The notes: generated by a model from the letters alone, not told the origin. Shown: positions 1 to 9,567, counted from the stretch's first letter. The stretch: 64,000 nt of DNA from Gracilimonas sp. (GCF_017641085.1 NZ_JAEPPI010000001.1:1-64000), one strand, 5' to 3'. Translations and numbers: made by a program.

Positions 1-272
1 CTGTGGGCGTAGGAATATTGCGGAGAGCTGCTCCTAGTACGAGAGGACCGGAGTGGACGCACCGCTAGTGTACCTGTTGTGTGGTCGCATGCATCGCAGG
101 GTAGCTATGTGCGGAAGTGATAAGCCGCTGAATGCATCTAAGCGCGAAGCACGCTCCAAGATAAGTATTCCCTAAGAGCCTCCTGGAAGACGACCAGGTA
201 GATAGGTAGCAGGTGTACCCATGGTAACATGGTTAGCCGAGCTATACTAATTAGGCCACTGGCTTCGGTTAT
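1..272 (+). rRNA. rrl: 23S ribosomal RNA, 3' end (partial)
   Basis: The window opens inside a 23S rRNA gene. The universally conserved sarcin-ricin loop (AGTACGAGAGGACCGG) is at 36-51, followed by the usual domain VI sequence and a 3' end close to AACATGGTTAGCCGAGCTAT. The 5' part lies outside the window. The exact 3' end was estimated from its position relative to the final helix and could be off by about ten bases. No protein is encoded here despite open frames on either strand. Confidence 0.95.
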
Positions 273-278
273 ATGGTT

Positions 279-296
279 TGCACGGGTCCCCGTGCA
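279..296 (+). other. Hairpin in the 23S-5S spacer
   Basis: A perfect 8-bp stem (TGCACGGG / CCCGTGCA) with a 2-base loop directly follows the 23S end. It could be part of a processing signal in the rRNA precursor; that role is inferred from position only. The rest of the 23S-5S spacer (to 395) has no tRNA and no other clear structure. Confidence 0.5.
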
Positions 297-395
297 TTCC
301 CCTGTAATCAGCTAAGTTTATAAACCCCGTTACTATTGCTGGCCTCATCATGTCAAAGAACGTTTTTTTAGACAGTATACATACTGATTTTATTG

Positions 396-502
396 AAGGT
401 GACTCTAGCGCAGGGGTCCCACCCGTTCCCATCCCGAACACGGACGTTAAGCCCTGCAGCGCCGATGGTACTCCCGCAAGGGGTAGAGTAGGTCGTCGCC
501 TT
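396..502 (+). rRNA. rrf: 5S ribosomal RNA
   Basis: The conserved core CCCATCCCGAACACGG is present, and the ends AAGGTGAC (396-403) and GTCGCCTT (495-502) pair to form helix I. At about 107 nt it has the expected size. It lies about 125 bases after the 23S end, in the same rRNA operon. No tRNA separates the two. Confidence 0.95.
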
Positions 503-520
503 CTTCCTTTTTTTCCCAAA

Positions 521-551
521 GCCTCTTCCACTCAACGAAGAGGCTTTTTTT
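521..551 (+). terminator. rRNA operon intrinsic terminator
   Basis: An 8-bp stem (GCCTCTTC / GAAGAGGC) is followed by a run of seven T, 18 bases past the 5S end. This is a textbook rho-independent terminator for the rRNA operon. Confidence 0.9.
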
Positions 552-730
552 ATGTCGTTAATTTATTTTTTGATTTAATTTACCTACCTGATCTTTTTCC
601 TTAAGTTATTAGCACTGAATAATTTCAAACATCAAATCAGGCATCATAGAAAACAGCTACGGTTAGTGACCATCTGCGAGCAACTGCTTGCATTCAATTA
701 CTTTAAGAAACCGACATCTAATTGGTTGAT

Positions 731-3040
731 ATGATTAAGAAATTATTCTTTCTATCTATTCTCTGTAGCCTTCCTTTTGTAACCCTATCGCAAGGTCTTG
801 AAAGCTGGAACGCTTATCCTTCATATTCTACGGTAAATTCCATCACGGTAAATAAGGGCGAAATATTTAGTGCTACTTTAGGGGGTATATTCAGCGTAGA
901 CAATGGAGAGATCAGTCACCAATTAACGACCCTCGACGGGCTGTATCGATCTAACCCCACTTCGATTATTGCCGACACAGCCAACAATCGTTTGATCGCC
1001 GGATATATCGACGGAAATTTGGATGTTATTGTTCTTGAAACTAATGAAATAGAAAGAATAGAAGACATCAAAAGAGTTTCGAGATTTAATTCAAAAAGCA
1101 TTAATGCGTTTCAGGTATATGAAAATCGGCTTTATGTAGCCACCAGTTTTGGTATTGTGGTATATAACCTTCAAAACCTGTTTGTCGAGAACAGTTTTCT
1201 TCAGCTGGGTGATTTTGATATCGGTGTTCAAGTAAATGATCTCGATATCGTTTCAGATACCATTTATGCTGCTACAGTTCAGGGGGTAGCTTACGGAAGT
1301 TTAAATACTAACCTGGTTGAAAGCGATAATTGGGTTAACTACACGGAAGCAGAGGGACTCCCGGCCAATAGTGTGCAGGAGATTAACTTTTTTAATTCCC
1401 AAATTAACGTTCTGATTGACGGTAGCATTTATTCGGAGGAGAATAGCGCTACATGGTCCTTACATCCTGAATTTCCGGCAAATGGTATCCGCAGTTTCCA
1501 AAAAAGCATGAGCAGTCAGGAATTGGGAGCTGCTTCAGCATCAAGACTTACGATTATAGACACAGAACAGAATTCTGAAAGCATTAACCTGAACCTGGAA
1601 AGTTCAATTACGGAATTGCGCTTTGATAGTGAGCGAATTTTTTTAGGGACAACCAATGAAGGACTTGTAGTGCTGGAGAACAGGAACAGCAATGCCGATT
1701 TTTATCTTCCCAGTGGGCCTTACCTCAATTTTTTTGGTAATCTACAAGTGGAGGATAATATATTGATTGGTACTTCAACCACCTCATTCCCAAGTGCAGA
1801 CGCATTCGCTTTTCTAAGAGGGTATTATATTTTCGAAGACGGATTATGGAATAACTTTAACAGAAACACGAATCCCGCATTAAATAATACAGCCTATGCG
1901 TTTTCGGTAGGCTCAAACGATTCTTCCTATTTTTTTGGAAGCTGGGGCGACGGTATTATTAAGCATCAGAAATCAACAAACGAAATCACTCAATATGACA
2001 GGTCTAATTCGAGCCTGGTGGGGATTGATGAAAACCCCAATTATGTGGTGATTTCCGGACTGGGTGATGACAGCGAAAATAATATGTGGGCTGTTTCATA
2101 TTGGGCTGAGTTCCCGCTATACGTTCAACTGAATGAAACAGAAGAGTGGATTCCTTTTAGAGGACGAGCCGGAAGCAGCTTATACTTTAATTTATTTATA
2201 GACTCTTTTGATCAGAAATGGATTTCGCTGGTTAATAGTGACAATGTAGGGCAAGGCTTGTTGATTTTAGAAACCGGGGAACCTACGGACCCCAATGATG
2301 ACCGTTCGGTGCGATTATCATCAGCAATATCAAATGGAAATCTTCCTGATGATAAAATTAATGCCTTTATTCAGGATAAAAACGGAGAAGTTTGGATTGG
2401 CACCGGAAGGGGAATTGCCCGGTTCATCTTCCCGGAGCTAATTGTTGAAGGAGGTCCGGAAGAGCGGCAGGCTCAATGGCTGATTAATGAAGATACTACA
2501 GCTGCATCCCGCTTTTTACTGCGAGATGTAAATGTAAGCACCATGGCGGTTAATGATGCCAACCAGAAGTGGATTGGCAGTGTGAACCAGGGAATATGGG
2601 TATTAAATGACGAAGGCAGCCGGATCATAAAACGGTTTACCACAGAGAACAGTAACCTGATCTCAAATAATATTGAATCTATTTCCATAAACAATGAAAC
2701 GGGTGAGGTGTTTGTAGCTACTGATTTGGGATTGGTGAGTTATCTCGATATTCCAAAAGCTCCGGTTAAATCAATGGATAAACTTAAAGTGTTTCCAAAC
2801 CCATTTAACTATGCTAAACATAGCCGGATTGTGGTAGAGGGATTGAGCGAATCAACCCAGATAAAAGTGTTGGGCATAGATGGCATTGTGGTGAACGAAC
2901 TTACGGCCCAAGGTGGAAGAATAAGCTGGGATGGATTTGATTACAGTGGCAACCGATTGGGAACCGGCGTTTATTTCCTGATTGCTTTTGAAGACAGTGG
3001 CCGGGAGACCGGAGTTGGGAAAGTAGTCATCGTAAAATAA
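731..3040 (+). CDS. porZ: Type IX secretion system protein PorZ-like, two-propeller surface protein
   Basis: The product is about 769 residues. It has a signal peptide (IKKLFFLSILCSLPF... ending near TLSQG), then beta-propeller blades typical of the PorZ N-terminal domain; the stretch EDIKRVSRFNSKSIN followed by a VATSFGIVVYNL blade matches my memory of the family. At the C-terminus is a type IX sorting-like domain starting FPNPFNY and ending in GVYFLIAFEDSG...VVIVK. In Porphyromonas, PorZ works with the PorU sortase and delivers anionic LPS for attachment to cargo. A TTG three codons upstream (722) is possible, but ATG at 731 gives a cleaner signal peptide. It stands alone after the rRNA operon. 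A generic two-component-type propeller protein is the alternative. Confidence 0.75.
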   Translation: MIKKLFFLSILCSLPFVTLSQGLESWNAYPSYSTVNSITVNKGEIFSATLGGIFSVDNGEISHQLTTLDGLYRSNPTSIIADTANNRLIAGYIDGNLDVIVLETNEIERIEDIKRVSRFNSKSINAFQVYENRLYVATSFGIVVYNLQNLFVENSFLQLGDFDIGVQVNDLDIVSDTIYAATVQGVAYGSLNTNLVESDNWVNYTEAEGLPANSVQEINFFNSQINVLIDGSIYSEENSATWSLHPEFPANGIRSFQKSMSSQELGAASASRLTIIDTEQNSESINLNLESSITELRFDSERIFLGTTNEGLVVLENRNSNADFYLPSGPYLNFFGNLQVEDNILIGTSTTSFPSADAFAFLRGYYIFEDGLWNNFNRNTNPALNNTAYAFSVGSNDSSYFFGSWGDGIIKHQKSTNEITQYDRSNSSLVGIDENPNYVVISGLGDDSENNMWAVSYWAEFPLYVQLNETEEWIPFRGRAGSSLYFNLFIDSFDQKWISLVNSDNVGQGLLILETGEPTDPNDDRSVRLSSAISNGNLPDDKINAFIQDKNGEVWIGTGRGIARFIFPELIVEGGPEERQAQWLINEDTTAASRFLLRDVNVSTMAVNDANQKWIGSVNQGIWVLNDEGSRIIKRFTTENSNLISNNIESISINNETGEVFVATDLGLVSYLDIPKAPVKSMDKLKVFPNPFNYAKHSRIVVEGLSESTQIKVLGIDGIVVNELTAQGGRISWDGFDYSGNRLGTGVYFLIAFEDSGRETGVGKVVIVK

Positions 3041-3102
3041 GGGGGGGATATGTGTTGGAATAAAATATTGACTATCACCCCAAGAACTTAGGATTTTAAA
3101 GC

Positions 3103-5178
3103 GTGCAAAATGCAGCTCCTCATATCTCGGTGGTTATTGTTAACTATAAGGTTAAAGAGTATATAGCCAATCTCCTTAACTCTTTAAAAAAAGCACAGCA
3201 CGACTTTGCCCTGGAAATATTTGTTGTGGACAATGACTCCGGCGATGATTCCGTTTCCTACCTCAAAGAGCGATATCCGGAAGTTAATTACATAGCCAAT
3301 GAGGAGAATGTCGGTTTTGGGAAGGCGAACAACCAGGCCATCAGGCAGGCAAAAGGGGAGTTTACGCTGATCATTAACCCGGATACGCTGGTAAGTGAAG
3401 ATACGCTTGATGTATTGGTGAACCACATGAATGAAAACCCGGAGTGTGGGGCGGCGGGGTGCAAAATTTTAAATCCGGATGGTACTTTTGCTCCGGAATC
3501 CCGGCGTTCGATCCCTACTATTTGGTCAGCTTCGTGCAAAGTTTTTGGGCTGAATACGTTATTCCCGGAAAGTAAACTGTTTAGCCAATACTACCTGAGC
3601 TGGATGGGTGAAGATGAGGCCAGTGAAATCCCAGTGCTTTCCGGATCCTTTATGTTCTGGCGAACCGATTTACTCAAAGAGCTGGACGGTTTCGATGAGC
3701 GCTTTTTTATGTATGGGGAAGATATCGATTTGTGCTACCGCGTTCAGAAAACAGATTTTCGAATTGATTACGTGCCCGATACCTCTATCATTCACTATAA
3801 AGGAGAGAGCACCAAGAAAGGTGATCTGCGGTACATCCGAATCTTTAATAAAGCGCTGTATCAATTTTTTGACAAGCACTATAGCGCCCGGTACAGTTTA
3901 TTTTTTCGGATATTTATCTATCTGGCTATTTGGTTGAAAACGGCTCTTTCTTTTATCTCAACCAATCTGAAAAAACTGAAGCCCGTATTTGCCGACCTGA
4001 TATTACTGAATTTGTCGGTGGCTTTAGGGTTTTTGATCCGCTACGGAATAAAGGGCACAAACATATTGACCCCGGAAGGAACCAAATACCTTTGGATAAA
4101 CCTGTTGATGACGCTCTTATTCCTCTTTAGCGGAAGCTTGCTGGGGATGTTTAAAAAGAATAAGGAATCAATTTCAACGGCTCTTAAAGCGTTAAGTATT
4201 ACTTATTCCGGAGTGGTAATAATCACGTTTTTTGTAAGGAATCTTGCTTACTCGCGGTTGGGGCTGATATTTGGATTTATTTTGGGAGTGATTTTTTTCG
4301 TCACCTTTAAACTCATCAGAGCAAACAGGAAGGATGCTGGAAACATGAACAGGGGCAGACTGAGGAATTCACGGGTAATTCTGGTTGGTGATGCCGGGCA
4401 GTCGGCTGATATCATTTCAAAAATACACACGCGTCCCGACTGGAGTTATGAAGTGGTAGGCTATGTGAATGTGGATGAAGATGATGAAAAAGCATTGGGA
4501 GGGCTGACTCAGCTTCGTGATCTGGTAAAAGCCTATCAGGTAGATCAGGTGTTTTTTGCGTTGAATTCCATCAGCTATAAGCAGATGCTGAAGGAAATAT
4601 CCAATCTTCAGAAAGAAGAAATTGTATTTAAGCTGATCCCGGACTCCATGGATTTCATTTTGGGGAAATCTAATGTGGAATACCTCGAAGTTATTCCCCT
4701 GGTTGAAGTAGAGTTTGAATATTCCAAGCCCATAAATCGGTTGCTGAAAAGATTGCTGGATCTTGGGTTATCGGTTCCTTTGTTCGTGTTGCTGTTGTTG
4801 GTCTGCTGGCCGGCCGTGCTGTTTTCGAGACGAGACTGGGTTTTTGTGGATGGCATAAAACTGTACCGGCAGATAGAGCAAAATAAGTGGAAAAACCGGC
4901 TCCGGTTATTGTGGTATGTGATTTCAGGTAAGCTGAGTTTAGTCGGGGCGCCCATCAGTGAATCAGTAATGGAGCAATCAAGCACCGCCAAAAAGGGGGT
5001 TACGGGCCTCATTCAAATCAGCAAAAACCGGATTCAGCAGGAAGAGGAAGCCGAAAGCTTTGGCTTGTATTACCTGCAAAACTATTCGCTGTGGATGGAT
5101 ATTGATATCCTGATAAAAACCATATTTAATGGTCCGCATCCTTTAGAAATATTATCAGAAACAGAGAAAAAGGACTAA
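3103..5178 (+). CDS. GT2 glycosyltransferase fused to a degenerate phosphoglycosyl transferase-like module
   Basis: The 691-residue product starts with GTG. Residues 1-270 form a rhamnosyltransferase-type GT2 domain (VVIVNYKVKEY, VVDNDSGDDS, INPDT, GEDIDLCYR). Next come several membrane helices (about 290-425), a nucleotide-binding-like CoA-fold region (VILVGDAGQSAD) as in WbaP/WcaJ-type proteins, and a C-terminal sugar-transferase-like domain (GKLSLVGAP). Compared with the intact enzyme encoded at 6395, the catalytic Asp-Glu pair is replaced by Asn598-Arg599, and the GxxGKxFxxYKFRTM region is missing. The second half therefore looks catalytically dead. Inference: it may act as a membrane anchor or scaffold that brings the GT2 domain to lipid-linked sugar. 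Its stop overlaps that of tgt by 4 bases on the opposite strand. Confidence 0.8.
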   Translation: MQNAAPHISVVIVNYKVKEYIANLLNSLKKAQHDFALEIFVVDNDSGDDSVSYLKERYPEVNYIANEENVGFGKANNQAIRQAKGEFTLIINPDTLVSEDTLDVLVNHMNENPECGAAGCKILNPDGTFAPESRRSIPTIWSASCKVFGLNTLFPESKLFSQYYLSWMGEDEASEIPVLSGSFMFWRTDLLKELDGFDERFFMYGEDIDLCYRVQKTDFRIDYVPDTSIIHYKGESTKKGDLRYIRIFNKALYQFFDKHYSARYSLFFRIFIYLAIWLKTALSFISTNLKKLKPVFADLILLNLSVALGFLIRYGIKGTNILTPEGTKYLWINLLMTLLFLFSGSLLGMFKKNKESISTALKALSITYSGVVIITFFVRNLAYSRLGLIFGFILGVIFFVTFKLIRANRKDAGNMNRGRLRNSRVILVGDAGQSADIISKIHTRPDWSYEVVGYVNVDEDDEKALGGLTQLRDLVKAYQVDQVFFALNSISYKQMLKEISNLQKEEIVFKLIPDSMDFILGKSNVEYLEVIPLVEVEFEYSKPINRLLKRLLDLGLSVPLFVLLLLVCWPAVLFSRRDWVFVDGIKLYRQIEQNKWKNRLRLLWYVISGKLSLVGAPISESVMEQSSTAKKGVTGLIQISKNRIQQEEEAESFGLYYLQNYSLWMDIDILIKTIFNGPHPLEILSETEKKD

Positions 5179-6302
5179 ATCCTATTCTCCAGTCTTTCAA
5201 CCATTCCCGGATACCATTCGCCAAAAGTGTCATCTGCTATTCGCTCCCGCACTTCTTCCATCAGCCATAAATAGAATGTCAGGTTATGGATAGATGCCAG
5301 CACCATCCCAAAAATCTCGTTATTCCGAATCAGGTGGTGGATATAAGCCATCGTGTATTTGCTGCACAAATCGCTGGGAAAATCAGGATCGAGATAATCG
5401 TGATGTTCTTTCCATTGCGCATTCCGGATATTCACTCTTCCGTTTCGGGTAAAAATGGTCCCGTTTCTGGCATTCCGAGTGGGCATCACGCAGTCGAACA
5501 TATCCACGCCGCGGGCCACTCCTTCCAGCAAGTTGGCTGGAGTTCCAACACCCATCAGGTAGCGTGCTTTTTCTTTGGGGAGATAATCGGTGTTCAAATC
5601 GGTAAATTCGTACATCATGTCAATGGGTTCCCCTACACTCAGTCCACCAATGGCAATACCTTCAAAATCCTGATCGGCCATAAATTTGGAAGACTCAATC
5701 CGTAAATCCTTATACGTTCCTCCCTGGACAATACCGAACTGAGCCTGTTCGTGACCATACAGAGGTTCCGTTTCAAGAAATGCTTTTCTGCCGCGTTTGG
5801 CCCAGCGGTGTGTTAGTTCCATGGAGTTTTTGGCGTAGTCATACGAACTGGGATAGGGCGGACATTCATCAAGTAGCATCATAATATCGGACCCAAGAAT
5901 ACGCTGGGTTTCCACCACATTTTCCGGAGTAAACGTATGTCGGGAGCCGTCAATATGGCTTTGGAAGTGAGCTCCTTCCTCGTCCAGCTCCCGGTTATCG
6001 GAAAGGGAAAAAATCTGGTATCCGCCGGAGTCGGTAAGAATAGGCAGATCCCAGTTCATAAATTTATGCAATCCACCCGCTTCTTTGATTATATCACACC
6101 CCGGCCGCAAATACAGGTGATAGGTATTGCCAAGAATTATCTGTGCTTTAATCTGATCTACCAGGGTATCCTGTGAAACTCCTTTTACGGTTCCCAGGGT
6201 GCCAACGGGCATAAAAATGGGAGTCTGAATAGTACCATGTGCCGTTTGTAGTTCGCCAAGCCGTGCTTTTGTGGTAGATGCTGTCTTTTTAAGTGTGTAC
6301 AA
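5175..6302 (-). CDS. tgt: Queuine/preQ1 tRNA-guanine transglycosylase
   Basis: The 375-residue enzyme exchanges guanine 34 of GUN-anticodon tRNAs for a queuosine precursor. Visible motifs are the general acid/base region ILTDSGGYQIFSL (Asp91), the base-binding region GIVQGG and GGLSVGE, and the nucleophile region MFDCVMPTRNARNG (Asp270). The usual C-x-C-x2-C zinc site is eroded: only Cys313 (DLCSKYT) and His339 (SIHN) remain, while the first two cysteines are replaced by Phe and Ser. I recall similar loss in other Bacteroidota Tgt proteins. The start is TTG, directly before the YTLKKTAS reading. It is flanked by polysaccharide genes on the other strand with no operon partner. Confidence 0.95.
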   Translation of the reverse strand: MYTLKKTASTTKARLGELQTAHGTIQTPIFMPVGTLGTVKGVSQDTLVDQIKAQIILGNTYHLYLRPGCDIIKEAGGLHKFMNWDLPILTDSGGYQIFSLSDNRELDEEGAHFQSHIDGSRHTFTPENVVETQRILGSDIMMLLDECPPYPSSYDYAKNSMELTHRWAKRGRKAFLETEPLYGHEQAQFGIVQGGTYKDLRIESSKFMADQDFEGIAIGGLSVGEPIDMMYEFTDLNTDYLPKEKARYLMGVGTPANLLEGVARGVDMFDCVMPTRNARNGTIFTRNGRVNIRNAQWKEHHDYLDPDFPSDLCSKYTMAYIHHLIRNNEIFGMVLASIHNLTFYLWLMEEVRERIADDTFGEWYPGMVERLENRI

Positions 6303-6394
6303 TCTAAATTAAATTTAAGTTTTAGAAGTTATGCAGCCTATCTAAAATTGCTTATTTTGGCAATCTTAAAAATGAAAGGCCTCATATAAATATA

Positions 6395-7804
6395 GTGCTG
6401 AAGTTAAAAAGATATCGGGAAGTAATTTTTACCAGTATTCTGGATTTCCTCATCGTATTGGCCAGTTGGTTTGTATTTCATTCCTTCTATCCGAATACGA
6501 TGAATATTCTGATTCAGGATTTTAACCTGGATTTTATTTCCGGCGGTATCATTATAAGCTTTTATTGGCTGGCTATTTTTGTGGTGATGGGGTCATATAA
6601 AAAGCTATATCTCGTATCCCGCCTCGATGAGTTTATAAAAGTACTGAAAGCCAGTGTGCTTGGGGCGCTCATCTTATACTTCATCATTAATATCAACGAG
6701 AGTATATCCATCAGCGAACAGCGGATGATTATCATCACCTATTGGGCTACCATTTTTGTGCTGTTGGCGTTAAACCGGTTTATCGTTCGTACCATCCAGA
6801 AATACTATGCGCAAAGAGGAAAAGGACTGCACCGTACGGTGATTATCGGTACCGGCCAAACTGCCAAAGCGGCCTACGATGATTTGAACCGTAATAAAAT
6901 ACTGGGGATGCAGGTGCTCGGGTTTATACAGGTGAATGGAAAAGCACCCGACCCCGAAACAGGTATTACCGAAGAGGACGTAATCGGTAACCTCGATCAG
7001 ATTAAAGAAATACTGGAAGAACGGCAGGTTCAGGATATTTTAGTAGCCCTGGAGCCTGACCGCCGGCAGGATTTGGTGGATGTTATTTCTAAAGTGGATG
7101 CTCCCGAGATCTCACTCAAATTATTACCCGATTTTTATCAGCTGGTGAGCGGACTCAGTAAAACCAACCAGATTTTTGGAATGCCGCTGGTTGAAATTTC
7201 CCCGGAACCGATGCCTCTTTGGGAAAAAACGATTAAAAGAGCATTTGATATCATTGTCTCTGCGGTTGTTTTACTGCTCACCTTCCCCTTCTTGATTTTG
7301 ATAGGTTTGGCCGTTCGCCTTACATCACCGGGGCCGGCTATTTACCGGCAGAGAAGAGTGGGGAGAAACGGTAAGATTTTCACCATCTATAAATTCCGCA
7401 CCATGCTGGATAATGCGGAAAAGCACAGCGGACCCACCTGGGCAAAGAAAGATGATCCTCGCGTAACCAAGCTTGGCTACTGGTTAAGAAAGCTGCGGGT
7501 TGACGAAGTACCACAGTTTATAAATGTATTGAAAGGCGATATGAGTTTGGTAGGCCCCCGGCCGGAACGCCCTCATTTTGTGGAGCAATTCAGTAAACAA
7601 ATTCCCCTATACACTCGCAGGCTGAGAGTTCGACCAGGGATAACCGGCTGGGCTCAGGTAAAATGGAAATACGATGCATCACTCGATGATGTAAAAGAGA
7701 AAACAAAATTCGACCTGTTTTATATTGAAAACGCATCACTAAGAATGGATGCGAAAATCCTGATTAACACTATGATTACCGTCATAAAAGGAAAGGGACA
7801 GTAG
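6395..7804 (+). CDS. Polyprenyl-phosphate hexose-1-phosphate transferase (WcaJ/WbaP-like)
   Basis: The 469-residue membrane enzyme transfers a sugar-1-phosphate from a nucleotide sugar to undecaprenyl phosphate, the first step of an exopolysaccharide or O-antigen unit. The N-terminal half has about four to five membrane helices and a CoA-binding-like fold (VIIGTGQTAKAA). The C-terminal catalytic domain is complete: re-entrant helix IKRAFDIIVSAVVLLL, GRNGKIFTIYKFRTM, catalytic Asp370-Glu371 (LRVDEVPQF), and LVGPRPERP. The start is GTG. The next gene follows after one base, so they are likely co-transcribed. The sugar specificity cannot be read from the sequence. Confidence 0.9.
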   Translation: MLKLKRYREVIFTSILDFLIVLASWFVFHSFYPNTMNILIQDFNLDFISGGIIISFYWLAIFVVMGSYKKLYLVSRLDEFIKVLKASVLGALILYFIININESISISEQRMIIITYWATIFVLLALNRFIVRTIQKYYAQRGKGLHRTVIIGTGQTAKAAYDDLNRNKILGMQVLGFIQVNGKAPDPETGITEEDVIGNLDQIKEILEERQVQDILVALEPDRRQDLVDVISKVDAPEISLKLLPDFYQLVSGLSKTNQIFGMPLVEISPEPMPLWEKTIKRAFDIIVSAVVLLLTFPFLILIGLAVRLTSPGPAIYRQRRVGRNGKIFTIYKFRTMLDNAEKHSGPTWAKKDDPRVTKLGYWLRKLRVDEVPQFINVLKGDMSLVGPRPERPHFVEQFSKQIPLYTRRLRVRPGITGWAQVKWKYDASLDDVKEKTKFDLFYIENASLRMDAKILINTMITVIKGKGQ

Positions 7805-7805
7805 C

Positions 7806-8534
7806 ATGGCTTCAGATACCTTAATTATTGTCCCCACATACAACGAAGCGCACAACATAACCAGACTGATTGAGCGCGTGATGAATCTTGAAAACCAGGT
7901 GGATATTCTTGTGATTGATGACGGTTCACCGGATGGAACCGCTGATTTTGTACGGAAAGCCCAGAAAGAATATTCCAGTCGGGTGGCACTTATCGAACGT
8001 TCCGGTAAACTGGGGTTGGGCACGGCTTACGTAAAAGGTTTTGAGTACGCCCTGGATAAAGGCTACGATTATGTATGTGAAATGGACGCCGATTTCTCCC
8101 ACGATCCTGATGATGCCGAGAGGCTGATTAACGAGGTGAAATCGGGTAAGGCTGATGTAGCCGTAGGCTCCCGGTATGCAAACGGAATTAGTATTATAAA
8201 CTGGCCGTTAAGCCGTTTGATATTATCCTACTGTGCCAACATTTATGCCCGCACCATTACAGGGCTGCCCATTTTTGATACTACCGCCGGTTTTAAATGT
8301 ATTCACCGGAAGGTACTGGAGTCTATTTCTATTGAGCGGATAAAATCGAACGGGTATGCTTTTCAGATTGAGCTACACTTCAGAGCCTGGAAAGCCGGTT
8401 TTAAACTGAAAGAAGTTTCGATTGTATTCCGGGAGCGGGAAGAAGGGGTTTCTAAGATGTCGAAGGCCATTGTGAGAGAAGCCATCTGGCGCGTTTGGGC
8501 GCTTAAATTCCGCAGTATTTTTGGTGCTCTGTAA
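7806..8534 (+). CDS. DPM1-like polyprenol-phosphate mannosyl/glycosyl transferase (GT2)
   Basis: The 242-residue protein resembles dolichyl-phosphate mannose synthase. It shows IIVPTYNEAHNI at the N-terminus, DDGSPDGTADF, the metal-binding EMDADFSHDP, and GSRYANG. It lacks the C-terminal membrane anchor found in some relatives, so it is probably a peripheral enzyme that loads a sugar onto polyprenyl phosphate for use outside the membrane. It begins one base after the stop of the phosphoglycosyl transferase gene, which suggests one operon. The sugar is unknown. Confidence 0.85.
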   Translation: MASDTLIIVPTYNEAHNITRLIERVMNLENQVDILVIDDGSPDGTADFVRKAQKEYSSRVALIERSGKLGLGTAYVKGFEYALDKGYDYVCEMDADFSHDPDDAERLINEVKSGKADVAVGSRYANGISIINWPLSRLILSYCANIYARTITGLPIFDTTAGFKCIHRKVLESISIERIKSNGYAFQIELHFRAWKAGFKLKEVSIVFREREEGVSKMSKAIVREAIWRVWALKFRSIFGAL

Positions 8535-8549
8535 CTCCTAATTGAAACT

Positions 8550-8564
8550 CTCACCTCAGGTGAG
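8550..8564. other. Short perfect palindrome upstream of accA
   Basis: CTCACCTCAGGTGAG is a 15-base palindrome with a 3-base centre, 16 bases after the preceding stop and 41 bases before the accA start. It may be an operator or a weak hairpin; no T-run follows, so it is not a typical terminator. Confidence 0.35.
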
Positions 8565-8605
8565 GATTCCTTATATTATTGCTGATAAAAAATTAAAAAT
8601 CAGAT

Positions 8606-9562
8606 ATGCAGTATTTAGATTTTGAACAACCCATTGCCGAACTCGAAGGTAAAATTGAAGAACTCAAAGAACTTTCAAATGTAAGTGATGGCGTATTGGA
8701 TAAAGAGATTCAAAGCCTGAAAAAAAGGGTTGATAAGCTCAGAGAATCTATCTTTAGTAATCTCACCCGCTGGCAAAGAGTACAGCTGGCCCGCCACCCG
8801 GATCGGCCTTACACACTGGATTACATCTACAAAATCACGGAGAATTTTGTAGAGCTCCATGGAGACCGCTACCATGCTGATGATAAAGCTATTGTTGGCG
8901 GACTGGCTACCATTGACGGGCAGTCGGTTATGATTATCGGACACCAAAAAGGTCGGGATACCAACAGCCGTAAATACCGCAATTTTGGAATGGCCAATCC
9001 GGAGGGATATCGGAAAGCCCACCGGCTGATGAAGCTTGCCGAAAAGTTCGATATTCCCATCATCACGCTGTTGGATACACCCGGTGCTTACCCCGGCCTG
9101 GAAGCCGAAGAACGCGGTCAGGCTGAAGCCATCGCTAAAAACCTGAAAATGATGGCGATGCTGAAAGTGCCTTTCGTGACCATTGTAATTGGTGAAGGAG
9201 CAAGTGGCGGAGCGATTGGTATAGGCATGGGGAATGAAGTTTATATGATGGAGAATACCTGGTATTCGGTTATTTCTCCGGAATCCTGTTCTTCCATTTT
9301 ATGGAAAACCTGGGACTACAAAGAGCAGGCTGCAGCAGTTTTAAAACTGACAGCCGTTGACCTTGAAGAACTTGATGTGATTGACGGTGTGATACCCGAG
9401 CCTATGGGCGGAGCTCACCGTGATCATGATGAAGCCGCTTCCGCTCTCAAAAAACAAATTCTGCAGAGCCTCAAGCGTCTCAAAAAACTTAAACCTGAGA
9501 AACTCATCGAACAACGCATCGACAAGTACGCTGCCATGGGTGAGTGGAAGGTAGTTAAGTAA
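8606..9562 (+). CDS. accA: Acetyl-CoA carboxylase carboxyltransferase subunit alpha
   Basis: This 318-residue protein has the normal family length. It forms the carboxyltransferase with AccD and makes malonyl-CoA for fatty-acid synthesis. The sequence shows the N-terminal helical region ([17 protein letters not shown]), RPYTLDYI, the crotonase-like core ([21 protein letters not shown]), [10 protein letters not shown], and the oxyanion-type [12 protein letters not shown]. No accD is present in this window. The thioesterase gene follows 5 bases after the stop. Confidence 0.97.
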   Translation: MQYLDFEQPIAELEGKIEELKELSNVSDGVLDKEIQSLKKRVDKLRESIFSNLTRWQRVQLARHPDRPYTLDYIYKITENFVELHGDRYHADDKAIVGGLATIDGQSVMIIGHQKGRDTNSRKYRNFGMANPEGYRKAHRLMKLAEKFDIPIITLLDTPGAYPGLEAEERGQAEAIAKNLKMMAMLKVPFVTIVIGEGASGGAIGIGMGNEVYMMENTWYSVISPESCSSILWKTWDYKEQAAAVLKLTAVDLEELDVIDGVIPEPMGGAHRDHDEAASALKKQILQSLKRLKKLKPEKLIEQRIDKYAAMGEWKVVK

Positions 9563-9567
9563 CGATT

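Noticed and set aside
247-604. Two short open frames, one on each strand, across the 23S end and 5S
   Set aside because: They lie on rRNA sequence with conserved rRNA structure; no protein signal.
4608-5012. Open frame of 134 codons on the minus strand inside the glycosyltransferase gene
   Set aside because: Antisense to a clear coding gene, rich in Ser/Thr/Asn as expected for a shadow frame.
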